Of a stretch of DNA of 64,000 bases, positions 27,016 through 35,924 are shown piece after piece (positions within the stretch are counted from its first letter, which is position 1; each line of letters opens with the position of its first letter). The stretch lies in contig PJFC01000004.1 of assembly GCA_003574885.1 (NCBI GenBank), positions 186,001 through 250,000 of the forward strand, read 5' to 3'. A program made the translations under genes and the position numbers. A model generated the notes under the pieces. The model was not told where the DNA came from and did no database searches. It saw nothing but the letters and a program-made list of their open reading frames with translations. The stretch comes from Geobacter sp. (GTDB lineage: Bacteria > Desulfobacterota > Desulfuromonadia > Geobacterales > Geobacteraceae).

Positions 27016-28197
27016 ATGACAGAATCCACGCAGAAATCCACGACGATACTGATAATCGATGACGAAAAAGTCATCCTCGATCTCACCTCTATCATACTGA
27101 GAAACCGTGGCTACCAGGTGCTTACCGCCCAGGATGCAATCACGGGTCTTGAGATTGCCGAGGTGCATCGGCCAAAGCTTGTCCTTCTCGATTACATGAT
27201 GCCCGGCATGGATGGCCTCACCGCCCTCAGGGAGATCAGGCGGCGTTTCCCCGACACCTACGTTATCATGTTCACCGGCAAGGGGAACGAAGAGATTGCC
27301 GTTGAACTTATGAAGGCCGGAGCCTCCGATTACCTGCTCAAGCCGTTCAACAACCAGGACCTGGCCGAACGGATAGAGAACGTCCTTCACATCCGGGAGA
27401 TCGAGATAAACAACCGGGAACTGCTTCGGGAGCGGGAACATCTCCTGGCGGAAATTGAGGCGTGGAACCATGAGCTGGAGGCTCGTGTCCAGGAAAAGAC
27501 CGAGGCGCTGCAGCGAGCTCAGGCGGAGATTGTCCAGGCTGAGAAACTTGCTACGTTGGGCTACCTCTCCGCGGGAATGGCTCACGAGATACGGAACCCG
27601 CTCAATTCCATCAATCTCTTCGTACAGCTCATCAAGAGCGGCCTGGAAGAGGCAGAGAAGCAGGATTACATCGATAAAATCATCAAAGAGATCGACCGGA
27701 TAGACAACATCCTCCGCAAGCTTCTTGACGCATCCAAGCGTCCAAGGTACGAGATTCGGGATGTGCGGATCGACCAGATAATCGATGGCATCCTGGACGT
27801 TTTCAGGCCCCAGATCGAGGTCAAGCGGGTAACGGTGGAGCGGCGTTATCACCGCATCCCCCCGGCAATACCGGCAGATGCCTCCGAAATCGAACAGATA
27901 TTCACCAACCTCTTTCTCAATTCCCTGCACGAGATGCCTGAAAACGGAATCCTTGGCGTGGAACTGGATCACGATGACCGGGAGATAACCATCCGGGTAA
28001 GCGATAACGGGCCCGGTATCCCCGAGGGAAACATCCCTAATATCTTCGACCCCTTTTTCACTACCAAGAGCAGCGGGACCGGCATGGGGCTGGCGGTGGT
28101 CCTCCGGATAGTGAAGACCTACAAGGGGAAAATCGAGGTGGAAAAAACCGGCGAAAACGGTACCACGTTCCGTATCAGACTCCCCCTTGGCTCTTGA
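27016..28197 (+). CDS. Receiver-histidine kinase hybrid
   Basis: A 393-residue soluble protein: N-terminal receiver (LIIDDEKVILDLT, phospho-Asp in LLDYMMPGMDG, KPFNNQDL), a coiled coil (about 130-175) and a histidine kinase with His in GMAHEIRNPLNSI, Asn in FTNLFLNSLHEMP, SDNGPGIP and GTGMGLAVV. This is the NtrB-like kinase class. It has no membrane segment, so its input comes through the receiver. A separate receiver follows 70 bases later and may be its target. Confidence 0.88.
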   Translation: MTESTQKSTTILIIDDEKVILDLTSIILRNRGYQVLTAQDAITGLEIAEVHRPKLVLLDYMMPGMDGLTALREIRRRFPDTYVIMFTGKGNEEIAVELMKAGASDYLLKPFNNQDLAERIENVLHIREIEINNRELLREREHLLAEIEAWNHELEARVQEKTEALQRAQAEIVQAEKLATLGYLSAGMAHEIRNPLNSINLFVQLIKSGLEEAEKQDYIDKIIKEIDRIDNILRKLLDASKRPRYEIRDVRIDQIIDGILDVFRPQIEVKRVTVERRYHRIPPAIPADASEIEQIFTNLFLNSLHEMPENGILGVELDHDDREITIRVSDNGPGIPEGNIPNIFDPFFTTKSSGTGMGLAVVLRIVKTYKGKIEVEKTGENGTTFRIRLPLGS

Positions 28198-28267
28198 CCT
28201 GTTTACCCTTTCCTTTTAGCGCTCTTTTTTGTATGATGCGGGCATCTGAAACCCCCGTGAGGATGCG

Positions 28268-28672
28268 ATGGAATCCCCCTGCAGAAAAGTCCTGCTTATC
28301 GATGACGACCCTTATTTCCTCAAGGTATTGTCTGATGCTTTTTCACAGAGTGAATTCGTGGTCGTTACCGCCGACAACGGCATTGCAGGCATAAAATCCT
28401 TCATCGACAATGCACCTGATGTAGTGATTTCCGATCTCATCATGCCGCGCATGGGAGGGGTCAGTACCTGCATGGAAATCAAGCGTCTGGCAGGTGACCG
28501 GGATCCGGTCATCATCCTGCTTACCTCCATGTTCAGGGGTGCCCCCCATGAACACGAAATAGCGGAAATGGGAGCCAAGGTCCATATCCCCAAATCCACC
28601 AATCCCCTCGATATCGTCATCATTGTCGAACAGCTGCTGGAGCGCCATAAAATCCTGCAGACCTCCAACTGA
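28268..28672 (+). CDS. Single-domain response regulator
   Basis: A 134-residue receiver with LLIDDDPYFLK, phospho-Asp in VISDLIMPRMGG and Lys in IPKSTNPLDI. No output domain. Likely partner of the preceding hybrid kinase by position. GTGAGG precedes the ATG. Confidence 0.85.
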   Translation: MESPCRKVLLIDDDPYFLKVLSDAFSQSEFVVVTADNGIAGIKSFIDNAPDVVISDLIMPRMGGVSTCMEIKRLAGDRDPVIILLTSMFRGAPHEHEIAEMGAKVHIPKSTNPLDIVIIVEQLLERHKILQTSN

Positions 28673-28680
28673 CCGTCCCC

Positions 28681-30294
28681 ATGCCCTTTCTGCTGCGCAA
28701 TCTCATCCTCAATCTTGACGAAGCTGATGACCGGCTCGAGAACCTGCTGTGCGACCGCTTTGGCCTTCACCCATCCTCTGTCCTCTCCATCAATCTGGTG
28801 AGGAAAGGGATCGACGCCCGCAAGAAACCACGCATCAAGTTTGTCTGCACCGTAGAATTTACTCTTGACGACGAAAGGTCATTCTGGGAGCGTTACGGCG
28901 GTGATTCCGACCTCACACAGATTCCGGCTTCGCCCGAAACGGTTCTTCCCCGGCTGACTGATTCCCGGCGGATCGTGGTTGTCGGCGCCGGCCCGGCGGG
29001 GCTGTTCACCGCGCTACGGCTTACCGAGTACGGCCTTTCTCCTCTCCTCCTGGAACGGGGCAAGCCCGTTTCCGACCGGGTCAGGGACGTGCAGGCCTTC
29101 TGGAGCGGGGGGAAGCTCGATCCGGAGAGCAATGTCCAGTTTGGCGAGGGGGGGGCGGGGACCTTCTCCGACGGTAAGCTGACGACCCGGGTGAAAGACC
29201 CCAACATCCGCTACGTTCTCGACCGGCTGGTACGTTTCGGCGCCCCGCCGGATATTCTTTGGCTTGCAAAGCCCCATATCGGCACCGATCAGCTGCGTGG
29301 AGTCGTAACGGCTCTTCGCCGGCACCTGGAGGCACAGGGGGTGACGGTCCGTTTCCAGAAACGGCTCACCGATCTCGTTGTCCACAATGGCAGGCTGAAC
29401 GGCGTCATAATTGACGGGCGCGAGGAATGTCCTTGTGATATACTGGTGCTTGCGCCGGGGCACAGCGCTCGCGACACGTACGGGATGCTGGCGGAGCGCC
29501 AGCTCCACCTTGAGCCCAAGCCGTTTGCCATCGGGGTGCGGGTTGAACATCCCCAGGAGCTTATCAACCGGATCCAGTACGGTCTTGCGTCCCACCCCCG
29601 GCTTCCCCCGGCCGATTATCAGCTGACCTACAACAATGCCAATACCGGTCGCTCAGCCTATTCCTTTTGCATGTGTCCGGGAGGCGTGGTGGTGGCCAGC
29701 GCGTCAGAGGAGGAGGGGGTAGTTACCAACGGCATGAGCGGTCACCTTCGCAATTCCCCCTATGCCAACAGTGCGCTGGTGGTGTCGGTGGGGCGGGAGG
29801 ATTTCCCCGGTACCGGTCCCCTTGCAGGGGTAGAGTTCCAACGTATCTGGGAACGGCTGGCATTCCGTATCGGGGGGGGCGATTACCGGGCCCCCGCCCA
29901 GAACATGCTGTCGTTTCTTGGCCATCCAGGGTCCCACCCCCTGACCTCCTCATATCGTCCAGGGGTGCGGGAAGCCGACCTTGCCCAGGTGTTGCCTGAC
30001 TACGTGGTCACGACTCTGCGGGAAGGGCTGGTCCATTTCGACCGGAAGATGCGGGGATTTGTCACCGGTGAGGCTACCCTGACCAGCGTGGAGACACGGA
30101 CGTCGGCTCCGCTCCGGATCGTGCGGGGAGAGGACTTCCAGTCGGTGTCTCTGCAGGGCCTGTATCCGGCGGGAGAAGGGGCCGGTTATGCAGGAGGGAT
30201 CATGAGCGCCGCGCTGGACGGCATCCGGGTGGCGGATGCAATCGCCGGTAGTTTGAATTGCGGACAGCAAACCGCAGAGCAAACAGAAAATTGA
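28681..30294 (+). CDS. FAD-dependent dehydrogenase of the COG2509 type
   Basis: A 537-residue flavoprotein. An N-terminal domain of about 95 residues (RNLILNLDEADDRLENLLCDRFGL) precedes the FAD-binding Rossmann motif VVVGAGPAGLFTALRLTEYG. GEGGAGTFSDGKLTTR follows, and GLYPAGEGAGYAGGIMSAALDG near the C-terminus closes the FAD site. These are marks of the uncharacterised NAD(P)/FAD-dependent oxidoreductases of COG2509. No good ribosome site is visible before the ATG, nine bases after the receiver gene, so it may depend on coupled translation. Substrate unknown. Confidence 0.82.
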   Translation: MPFLLRNLILNLDEADDRLENLLCDRFGLHPSSVLSINLVRKGIDARKKPRIKFVCTVEFTLDDERSFWERYGGDSDLTQIPASPETVLPRLTDSRRIVVVGAGPAGLFTALRLTEYGLSPLLLERGKPVSDRVRDVQAFWSGGKLDPESNVQFGEGGAGTFSDGKLTTRVKDPNIRYVLDRLVRFGAPPDILWLAKPHIGTDQLRGVVTALRRHLEAQGVTVRFQKRLTDLVVHNGRLNGVIIDGREECPCDILVLAPGHSARDTYGMLAERQLHLEPKPFAIGVRVEHPQELINRIQYGLASHPRLPPADYQLTYNNANTGRSAYSFCMCPGGVVVASASEEEGVVTNGMSGHLRNSPYANSALVVSVGREDFPGTGPLAGVEFQRIWERLAFRIGGGDYRAPAQNMLSFLGHPGSHPLTSSYRPGVREADLAQVLPDYVVTTLREGLVHFDRKMRGFVTGEATLTSVETRTSAPLRIVRGEDFQSVSLQGLYPAGEGAGYAGGIMSAALDGIRVADAIAGSLNCGQQTAEQTEN

Positions 30295-30432
30295 ATTAAC
30301 AGGGATACACAGGATAATCAGGATAAAACCCGATGATCTCTTTCATGTTATGATGTGACGGTATCAACCCTGATACCCTTGTTCGGGACTTTCAGCAGTA
30401 AAATTTGTTTCAAGAGTTTTAAGGAGAGGGAT

Positions 30433-31533
30433 TTGCGCAAAACATACGTAGCAGATATCCGGGAACGGGACCAGGTGGACGCGGTCTTCCTCGTCAAGGA
30501 CAAGATCATGGCCATGGCCAAGAACGGCAAGCCGTACCTGACGCTTCGCCTCATGGACAAGAGCGGCGAGGTGGAGGCCAAGGTGTGGGACAACGTGGAC
30601 ACCCTGGCGGCCACCTTCGGGAGGGACGACTTTGTCGCTATCCGGAGCAAGGCGACGGTCTATCTGGGGAAGATGCAGCTGATCATTGCCGAACTGCGGC
30701 GGATTCCGGATGATGAGGTGGAACTGGCCGACTTCCTCCCCGAAACGGATCGTAACATCCAGGAGATGGAGACCGAACTGGCAGCACTCTGCGCGACCCT
30801 GGCTGACGATAACCTCCGGCAGCTCCTGTCGGCCTTTTTTGACGATCCGGTGCTCATGGCATCCTACCGGCTAGCGCCGGCAGCCAAGGGTATGCATCAT
30901 GTCTATCTGGGGGGGCTCCTTGAGCACTCCCTTGCAGTAGCCAGGCTGGTGGACAGCATCGTACCGCTGTACACGGGGATAAACCGCGATCTCCTCATTG
31001 CGGGAGCACTGCTCCACGACGTGGGAAAGGTGCGGGAGATGGCCTACCAGCGCTCTTTCGATTACACCGATGAGGGGAAGCTTCTGGGGCATATTACCAT
31101 CGGTGTGGAGATGATCCAGGAGAAGCTTGTCACTCTCCCCGGTTTCCCGCCGGAGCTGGCCATGCTTCTCAAGCACATGCTCCTCTCCCACCACGGCCAG
31201 TACGAATACGGCTCCCCCAAGCGTCCCAAGACACTTGAGGCGACCATTCTCAATTATCTCGACGATCTGGATTCCAAGATCAACGGCATCCGTACCCATA
31301 TCCGGAAGGAGCCTGACAATCCGTCCCGCTGGACCGCCTACCACCGTCTCTATGACCGCTACTTCTTCAAGGAGAACTGCCTTGACGGGGAAGATTCGCC
31401 GCTGCCGGTAGAGGTGGTTCCCGAGGAGCAGGTGCCTGCACCCCGCGAGCAGGTGAAGGAAGGGACGGAACGGAAAAACTTTCACAACAATCCCTTTGAG
31501 CAACTGAAGGAAAAGAACCTGGACCTGTTCTGA
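30433..31533 (+). CDS. 3'-5' exoribonuclease YhaM-like protein (OB-fold plus HD domain)
   Basis: A 366-residue protein: an N-terminal OB-fold nucleic-acid-binding domain (AVFLVKDKIMAMAKNGKPYLTLRLMDKSGEVEAKVWD) and an HD phosphohydrolase/nuclease domain with His in GGLLEHSLAVA and the HD pair in ALLHDVGKV, plus LSHHGQYEYGSP. This is the YhaM/CBF1 layout. The C-terminal tail is charged and probably flexible. I choose TTG 30433 with AAGGAG six bases upstream; an earlier start would add residues from a non-coding leader. Confidence 0.85.
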   Translation: MRKTYVADIRERDQVDAVFLVKDKIMAMAKNGKPYLTLRLMDKSGEVEAKVWDNVDTLAATFGRDDFVAIRSKATVYLGKMQLIIAELRRIPDDEVELADFLPETDRNIQEMETELAALCATLADDNLRQLLSAFFDDPVLMASYRLAPAAKGMHHVYLGGLLEHSLAVARLVDSIVPLYTGINRDLLIAGALLHDVGKVREMAYQRSFDYTDEGKLLGHITIGVEMIQEKLVTLPGFPPELAMLLKHMLLSHHGQYEYGSPKRPKTLEATILNYLDDLDSKINGIRTHIRKEPDNPSRWTAYHRLYDRYFFKENCLDGEDSPLPVEVVPEEQVPAPREQVKEGTERKNFHNNPFEQLKEKNLDLF

Positions 31534-31568
31534 GGGGATATTTTTTAGACAAATGAGCGAGGTATGCA

Positions 31569-32198
31569 ATGATATTTGAAACCGTTGTGGTCGGACCGCT
31601 GGAGGTGAACTGCTTCATTCTCGGCTGTGAAGAGACCGGCGAGGGGGTGGTGATCGATCCGGGTGCGGACGCGGAGCGGGTTCTGGCTGCAGTTTCCCGC
31701 CTCGGACTGAAGATCAGCCATGTCATCAACACCCACGGACACTTCGACCACGTGGGGGGAAACAAAGCTGTCCTGGCAGCCACTGGCGCCCAGCTCCTTA
31801 TCCATGAGGGGGACATTCACTACCTGACCCGTGCCGCCGACGCAGCCGCCATGTACAACCTTGTCACGGAGAACTCCCCCCGGCCCGACCGTGTACTGGA
31901 AGATGGCATGACCGTATCGTTCGGCACCCATTCCCTCCGGGTGCTCCATACGCCGGGGCACTCGCCGGGGGGGTGCTGCCTTTACCTGGCGGAGGAGGGG
32001 ATCGTCATAACGGGAGACACCCTGTTTGCCGACGGGGTCGGGAGGACTGATTTCCCCGGCTGCTCTCACCAGGCGCTGATTGAGAGCATCCGCGACCAGC
32101 TCATGACCCTGCCGGATGAAACCCGGGCCTTTCCGGGACATGGGCCGTCCACCACCATCGGTCACGAACGGCTGCACAATCCGTACATTTCGCTCTGA
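31569..32198 (+). CDS. MBL-fold metallo-hydrolase, glyoxalase II-like
   Basis: A 209-residue metallo-beta-lactamase fold protein with full zinc-site motifs: HGHFDHVGG, His in HTPGHSPGG, Asp in GDTLFADGVGRTD and a last His in FPGHGPSTTIGHE. The short GloB-like form is usually annotated as hydroxyacylglutathione hydrolase family. The substrate is unknown. It is followed by coaBC after ten bases, likely in the same operon. Confidence 0.85.
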   Translation: MIFETVVVGPLEVNCFILGCEETGEGVVIDPGADAERVLAAVSRLGLKISHVINTHGHFDHVGGNKAVLAATGAQLLIHEGDIHYLTRAADAAAMYNLVTENSPRPDRVLEDGMTVSFGTHSLRVLHTPGHSPGGCCLYLAEEGIVITGDTLFADGVGRTDFPGCSHQALIESIRDQLMTLPDETRAFPGHGPSTTIGHERLHNPYISL

Positions 32199-32208
32199 CG
32201 GAGGCACT

Positions 32209-33414
32209 ATGCTGAAGGATAAAGTGGTAATACTCGGCATCACTGGCGGGATTGCCGCCTACAAAGCGGTTGAGCTTCTTCGCCTGCTGACCAAGGCCGG
32301 TGCCACCGTCCATGTTGTCATGACCAAATCCGCCACGGAGTTCGTGACGCCGCTTACGTTCCAGACCCTCTCCATGAACCCGGTCCACACGGAGCTGTTC
32401 AATCTGATCTCCGAGCAGGAGATCGGCCACATCTCCCTGGCCGACCGAGCGGACCTGTTCATCATTGCTCCGGCAACCGCCAACGTCATCGGCAAGCTGG
32501 CCAACGGCATAGCCGACGACATGCTCACCACTACGGTCATGGCCACGAAAGCGCCGGTCCTCATCGCCCCGGCCATGAACGTCAATATGTATCAAAACCC
32601 CATCTACCGGGAGAACGAGGAGCGGCTCAGGACCCACGGCTACCTCTTCGTTGAGCCCGTCCGGGGGATGCTCGCCTGCGGCTGGGAGGGGGAGGGAAAA
32701 CTTCAGGACCCGGCGGCCATTTTGGAAGCTGTCATGGCAGTCCTTACTCCCCATGACCTGGGCGGGGAGCGCGTACTGGTGACGGCCGGACCGACCAGGG
32801 AAGAACTGGACCCCGTCCGTTTCATCAGTAACTACTCTTCGGGAAAGATGGGATATGCCATAGCCCGGGCGGCCAGCCGTCGTGGAGCGCAAGTTACCCT
32901 GGTGACGGGGCCGACCTGTCTCGACGCCCCCTGGGGGGTAGGGATCGTCCCAATATGCAGTGCCCTGGAGATGCGGGAAGCGGTGCTGGAACGATACGCC
33001 TCCTCGTCAATCGTCATCAAGGCGGCTGCCGTGGCGGATTACCGCCCTGCACGGCGCGCGGTGGACAAGGTCAAGAAGTCCGACCATCCTGAAACTGTCG
33101 AACTGGTGCGGAATCCCGACATACTTGCGGAGTTGGGGGCGAACAAGGGGGGGCAGTTTCTGGTCGGCTTTGCCGCCGAGACCGAAAGCCTTCTGGAGAA
33201 TGCCGCGAAAAAATTGAACGAGAAGAACCTTGATCTCATCGTGGCTAACGATGTGGGCCAGACCGGGGCAGGTTTCAACGTGGACACCAACATCGTCAGG
33301 CTCCTTTACCGGGATGGCCGGGTGGAGGAGCTGCCGCTCATGGAGAAGGACGACGTGGCGAACGTGATTCTCGACCGGGTGATGGAAGGGAAAAAGGTGA
33401 AAGGTGAAAGGTGA
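32209..33414 (+). CDS. coaBC: Bifunctional phosphopantothenoylcysteine decarboxylase/phosphopantothenate-cysteine ligase
   Basis: A 401-residue two-step enzyme of coenzyme A synthesis. The N-terminal CoaC flavin domain has GGIAAYKAVELLR, the PAMNVNMYQNP motif and the Cys loop LACGWEGEGKL. The C-terminal CoaB domain has TAGPTREELDPVRFISNYSSGKMG and AAVADYRP...KVKK. GGAGGCACT lies before the ATG at 32209. The last codons fall inside a tandem 7-bp repeat, which makes the extreme C-terminus (KKVKGER) prone to variation. Confidence 0.96.
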   Translation: MLKDKVVILGITGGIAAYKAVELLRLLTKAGATVHVVMTKSATEFVTPLTFQTLSMNPVHTELFNLISEQEIGHISLADRADLFIIAPATANVIGKLANGIADDMLTTTVMATKAPVLIAPAMNVNMYQNPIYRENEERLRTHGYLFVEPVRGMLACGWEGEGKLQDPAAILEAVMAVLTPHDLGGERVLVTAGPTREELDPVRFISNYSSGKMGYAIARAASRRGAQVTLVTGPTCLDAPWGVGIVPICSALEMREAVLERYASSSIVIKAAAVADYRPARRAVDKVKKSDHPETVELVRNPDILAELGANKGGQFLVGFAAETESLLENAAKKLNEKNLDLIVANDVGQTGAGFNVDTNIVRLLYRDGRVEELPLMEKDDVANVILDRVMEGKKVKGER

Positions 33415-33427
33415 AAGGTGAAAGGTG
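33393..33427. repeat. Tandem heptanucleotide repeat at the coaBC 3' end
   Basis: Five consecutive copies of AAAGGTG occupy 33393-33427, with a partial sixth after them. They span the coaBC stop codon at 33412-33414. Copy-number change would shift the reading frame near the stop and alter only the last residues. Confidence 0.9.
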
Positions 33428-33432
33428 AAAGG

Positions 33433-34371
33433 CTATTCGGTGGAGAGGATCTGCAGGAGCTGCTCCGGTTCCCAGATCGCCTCGCGCAGCTTTCCTTTCA
33501 TCTCGTCCAGTTGTTCCAGTGCCTGTTCCTTGGTCAGCTTGCCGCTCCGGTAGAGGAGCCTCAGGTTCTTGCGTACCGCCTCGGCAGTCACCAGCGCCCG
33601 TTCGCCGGTAGGGTCGGCGCGGAAGTAGCGTGATTCTTCCATCTCGTTGAGGAAGTCGAACACCGCCTCCCGGGCGAGCCCCATGTACTCCTCCCGGTCG
33701 CTTTCGTCCAGGTTGTAGCGGGAAGTGTCGCTCAGGGTCTGCAGCACCTGCTGCCACTTTTCCAGCCGGCTTACCAGGAGGATGGAGTTGAATATCCGCT
33801 TGTTGGTGCCGAAGGAGAAGATGGTGTCCGACAGGACCTTGCGCAGCAGGGCATCGTTGGCCCGGTAGTTCTCCTGGGATACCTTCCGGGCAGTCTCCCA
33901 TATCTCCCGCTCCACGAAGTTCTCGAAGCGCATCTCCCAGTAGGCATGTTTCAGGGTCAGGGTGGCGAAGCTCCGCATCACCTTGAACGGGACGAAATAG
34001 TTGTGGGCTATGGTGTCTGCGGCCAGATGGGAGAGATAGCCGTAGGCGCAGGCCTTCTGGGGGTCGGGGCCGGCGTTCTCCAGGACCTTCATCCCGACCT
34101 GCCAGCGGTGGCAGTGGAGGAGGAAGTGGGTGAATTTCTTGCCGATGGTGATGTCGGCGGCGACGCAGCCGTAGAGGAAGTCGTAGGGGTAGGCTTCAAT
34201 GATGGCTGCGATGGCGGGACGGACTGCCGTCAGGTTGTTCAATACCGCCGTTCCCAACTGCAGGTGAATACCGCCCCCCCAGGCCAGGGCGTCGGCGGGG
34301 GTACATATGATAAGCAGCAGCGCTGCCCCGATGAATAGCATAGGGGCAAATGATATTGAATATTTACGCAA
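33433..34371 (-). CDS. Zinc-dependent phospholipase C family protein
   Basis: A 312-residue protein of the bacterial zinc-dependent phospholipase C fold. The N-terminus is a signal peptide (FAPMLFIGAALLLIICTPADALA), and the mature protein begins WGGGIHLQLG, where the N-terminal Trp and first His of this family bind zinc. DFLYGCVAADITIGKKF, the zinc-site HCH, the YLSHLAADTIAHNYFVP segment and a downstream helical region agree. I keep TTG 34371 because it supplies the basic n-region; ATG 34341 is an alternative. It converges tail-to-tail with coaBC, 18 bases apart. Confidence 0.82.
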   Translation of the reverse strand: MRKYSISFAPMLFIGAALLLIICTPADALAWGGGIHLQLGTAVLNNLTAVRPAIAAIIEAYPYDFLYGCVAADITIGKKFTHFLLHCHRWQVGMKVLENAGPDPQKACAYGYLSHLAADTIAHNYFVPFKVMRSFATLTLKHAYWEMRFENFVEREIWETARKVSQENYRANDALLRKVLSDTIFSFGTNKRIFNSILLVSRLEKWQQVLQTLSDTSRYNLDESDREEYMGLAREAVFDFLNEMEESRYFRADPTGERALVTAEAVRKNLRLLYRSGKLTKEQALEQLDEMKGKLREAIWEPEQLLQILSTE

Positions 34372-34388
34372 AAGTAAAGGGGTTTGGG

Positions 34389-35147
34389 ATGACGGCGGAT
34401 GGATCGGCGGCCGACCTGGTTGCCTCGCTGAAGGGGTATCTGGAGGAGTTGCGGGAAAGCGGTGTGGATGGGCTGCCGTGGGCCGTGCAGGAAAAGGCCG
34501 GCAGGAAGATTGAAGCCGGTTCTGACGCTGCGGTGACCGCTGCTGCCATGCCTGCCGATGAAGGGGAGAGCCTTGGCCGGATCCGGGCTGACCTCGGGGA
34601 GTGCCAGCGCTGCTCCCTTGGCAAGTCCAGGACCAACCTCGTGTTCGGGGTCGGAAATCCCGGGGCCCGTATACTCTTTGTCGGCGAGGCTCCCGGCCGT
34701 GATGAGGATCTTCAGGGTGAGCCGTTCGTGGGGGAGGCGGGACAGATTCTGAACCGTATCATTACCCGCATGGGGATGAAGCGCGAGGATGTTTACATCT
34801 GCAATGTCCTCAAGTGCCGCCCGCCAGGAAACCGCAACCCGGAACCAGCCGAGATCGAACAATGCGGGCCGTTCCTCCTCCGCCAGGTGAGGGCGATTGC
34901 TCCGGAGATCATCGTTGCGCTCGGCACGTTCGCTGCCCAGACCCTTCTGGGGACGAAGGCCCCCATCTCCAAGCTGCGGGGCACATTCCACGATTACCAC
35001 GGCATCCCCCTCATGCCGACCTTTCACCCCTCTTTTCTCCTGCACAACAAAAAGGATACGGGTAAATTCTGGGACGTCTGGGACGACATGGTAAAAGTGC
35101 TGGGAAAACTTGATATGCCGGTACCTGACGTGAAGCGGAAAGAGTGA
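34389..35147 (+). CDS. Type-4 uracil-DNA glycosylase (4Fe-4S)
   Basis: A 252-residue repair enzyme that removes uracil from DNA. Iron-sulfur ligands are visible as ECQRC, then Cys in ICNVLKCRPPGNRNP and in IEQCGPFL. Catalytic-pocket segments GEAPGRDEDLQGEPFVGEAG and MPTFHPSFLL match family 4. An N-terminal extension of about 70 residues precedes the core; this is common in delta-proteobacterial members. The ATG at 34389 has AAGGGG upstream. It is divergent from the phospholipase gene. Confidence 0.93.
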   Translation: MTADGSAADLVASLKGYLEELRESGVDGLPWAVQEKAGRKIEAGSDAAVTAAAMPADEGESLGRIRADLGECQRCSLGKSRTNLVFGVGNPGARILFVGEAPGRDEDLQGEPFVGEAGQILNRIITRMGMKREDVYICNVLKCRPPGNRNPEPAEIEQCGPFLLRQVRAIAPEIIVALGTFAAQTLLGTKAPISKLRGTFHDYHGIPLMPTFHPSFLLHNKKDTGKFWDVWDDMVKVLGKLDMPVPDVKRKE

Positions 35148-35172
35148 GGCCCGGGTGAGCAAAGGAGGAATC

Positions 35173-35613
35173 GTGTACAAGAAAGTCTATGAAGAGCCCA
35201 TGATCGCCGGTGCACCGCTGCCGTTCCGATTGCCGGAATGGATTGCCTGCGCACCGTTCGAGGAGTACCTGGGAATGTCGATCCTGGAGGCGAGGGATGG
35301 CACGGCGGTGCTGACCATGCCCTTCAAGGTGAAACTGTCCCAAGGGAAGGGGCTCATGCACGGCGGTGCGGTGACATCTCTCGCCGACACGGCGGTTGCC
35401 ATGGCTATTAAGAGCGTCCTGCCGGAGGGTACCCACTTTGCCACCGTAGAACTGGGGCTGAAGTTCCATGCCCCGGTGCGGGGCGGAACGGTGAAAGCGG
35501 TGGCGCGGATTGCCGAGCGGGATGAACGGACCATCCGTGGCGAGGCAGAGGTCTTCGATGAGGACGGGACGAAGGTGGCTACCTTTCATTCGATATTCAA
35601 AGTGAAAAAATAA
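35173..35613 (+). CDS. PaaI-type hot-dog-fold thioesterase
   Basis: A 146-residue hot-dog protein. LMHGGAVTSLADTAVAMAI carries the typical HGG...D motif of PaaI/4HBT thioesterases. It probably hydrolyses an acyl- or aryl-CoA. The GTG at 35173 has AAAGGAGG upstream; GTG 35155 lies before that site and is not favoured. It follows the glycosylase gene closely and ends at a terminator. Confidence 0.88.
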   Translation: MYKKVYEEPMIAGAPLPFRLPEWIACAPFEEYLGMSILEARDGTAVLTMPFKVKLSQGKGLMHGGAVTSLADTAVAMAIKSVLPEGTHFATVELGLKFHAPVRGGTVKAVARIAERDERTIRGEAEVFDEDGTKVATFHSIFKVKK

Positions 35614-35648
35614 AGCTGGCGTGATCACATGGGTTTGATACGAGAACG

Positions 35649-35680
35649 AATAAGGGCATCCACGCGGATGCCCTTATTTT
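35649..35680 (+). terminator. Intrinsic terminator after the thioesterase gene
   Basis: AATAAGGGCATCC pairs with GGATGCCCTTATT followed by TT. Confidence 0.9.
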
Positions 35681-35762
35681 GTGCCGGAATAGTGCGGGCG
35701 GACAATGATTCCCGTAGGTCACCCCATTACATTGATTTGCTCAGCGTGGTTCTGGCACGCAA

Positions 35763-35790
35763 TTGTGGCAGGGGTTATTCATGGTATACT
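35763..35790 (+). promoter_or_regulatory. Putative promoter of the hydrolase-mlaA unit
   Basis: TTGTGG (35763-35768), 16-base spacer, TATACT (35785-35790). The -10 is good and the -35 moderate. Confidence 0.55.
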
Positions 35791-35924
35791 AGGGCTGTTG
35801 GAAGGGCTCCGGCAGCTATGGCACCTTCTTTAAACTTTCTGCACGAAAATCAAGGCTTTTAACCACGGGGAAAATGACTTTTTTGCAGTGGCAGCCCGCA
35901 TACCCCTGCAATGGAGGCATCTGC

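Larger units (their letters stand above)
35614..35924. other. Intergenic region with terminator and promoter
   Basis: 311 bases without a gene. It holds the thioesterase terminator (35649-35680) and a likely promoter (35763-35790) for the hydrolase-mlaA unit. I see no RNA structure of a known class. Confidence 0.6.

Noticed and set aside
35752-35768. Sigma-54 promoter (TGGCACG...TTGTGG)
   Set aside because: The spacing between the GG and GC elements does not fit, and a good sigma-70 -10 lies right downstream.
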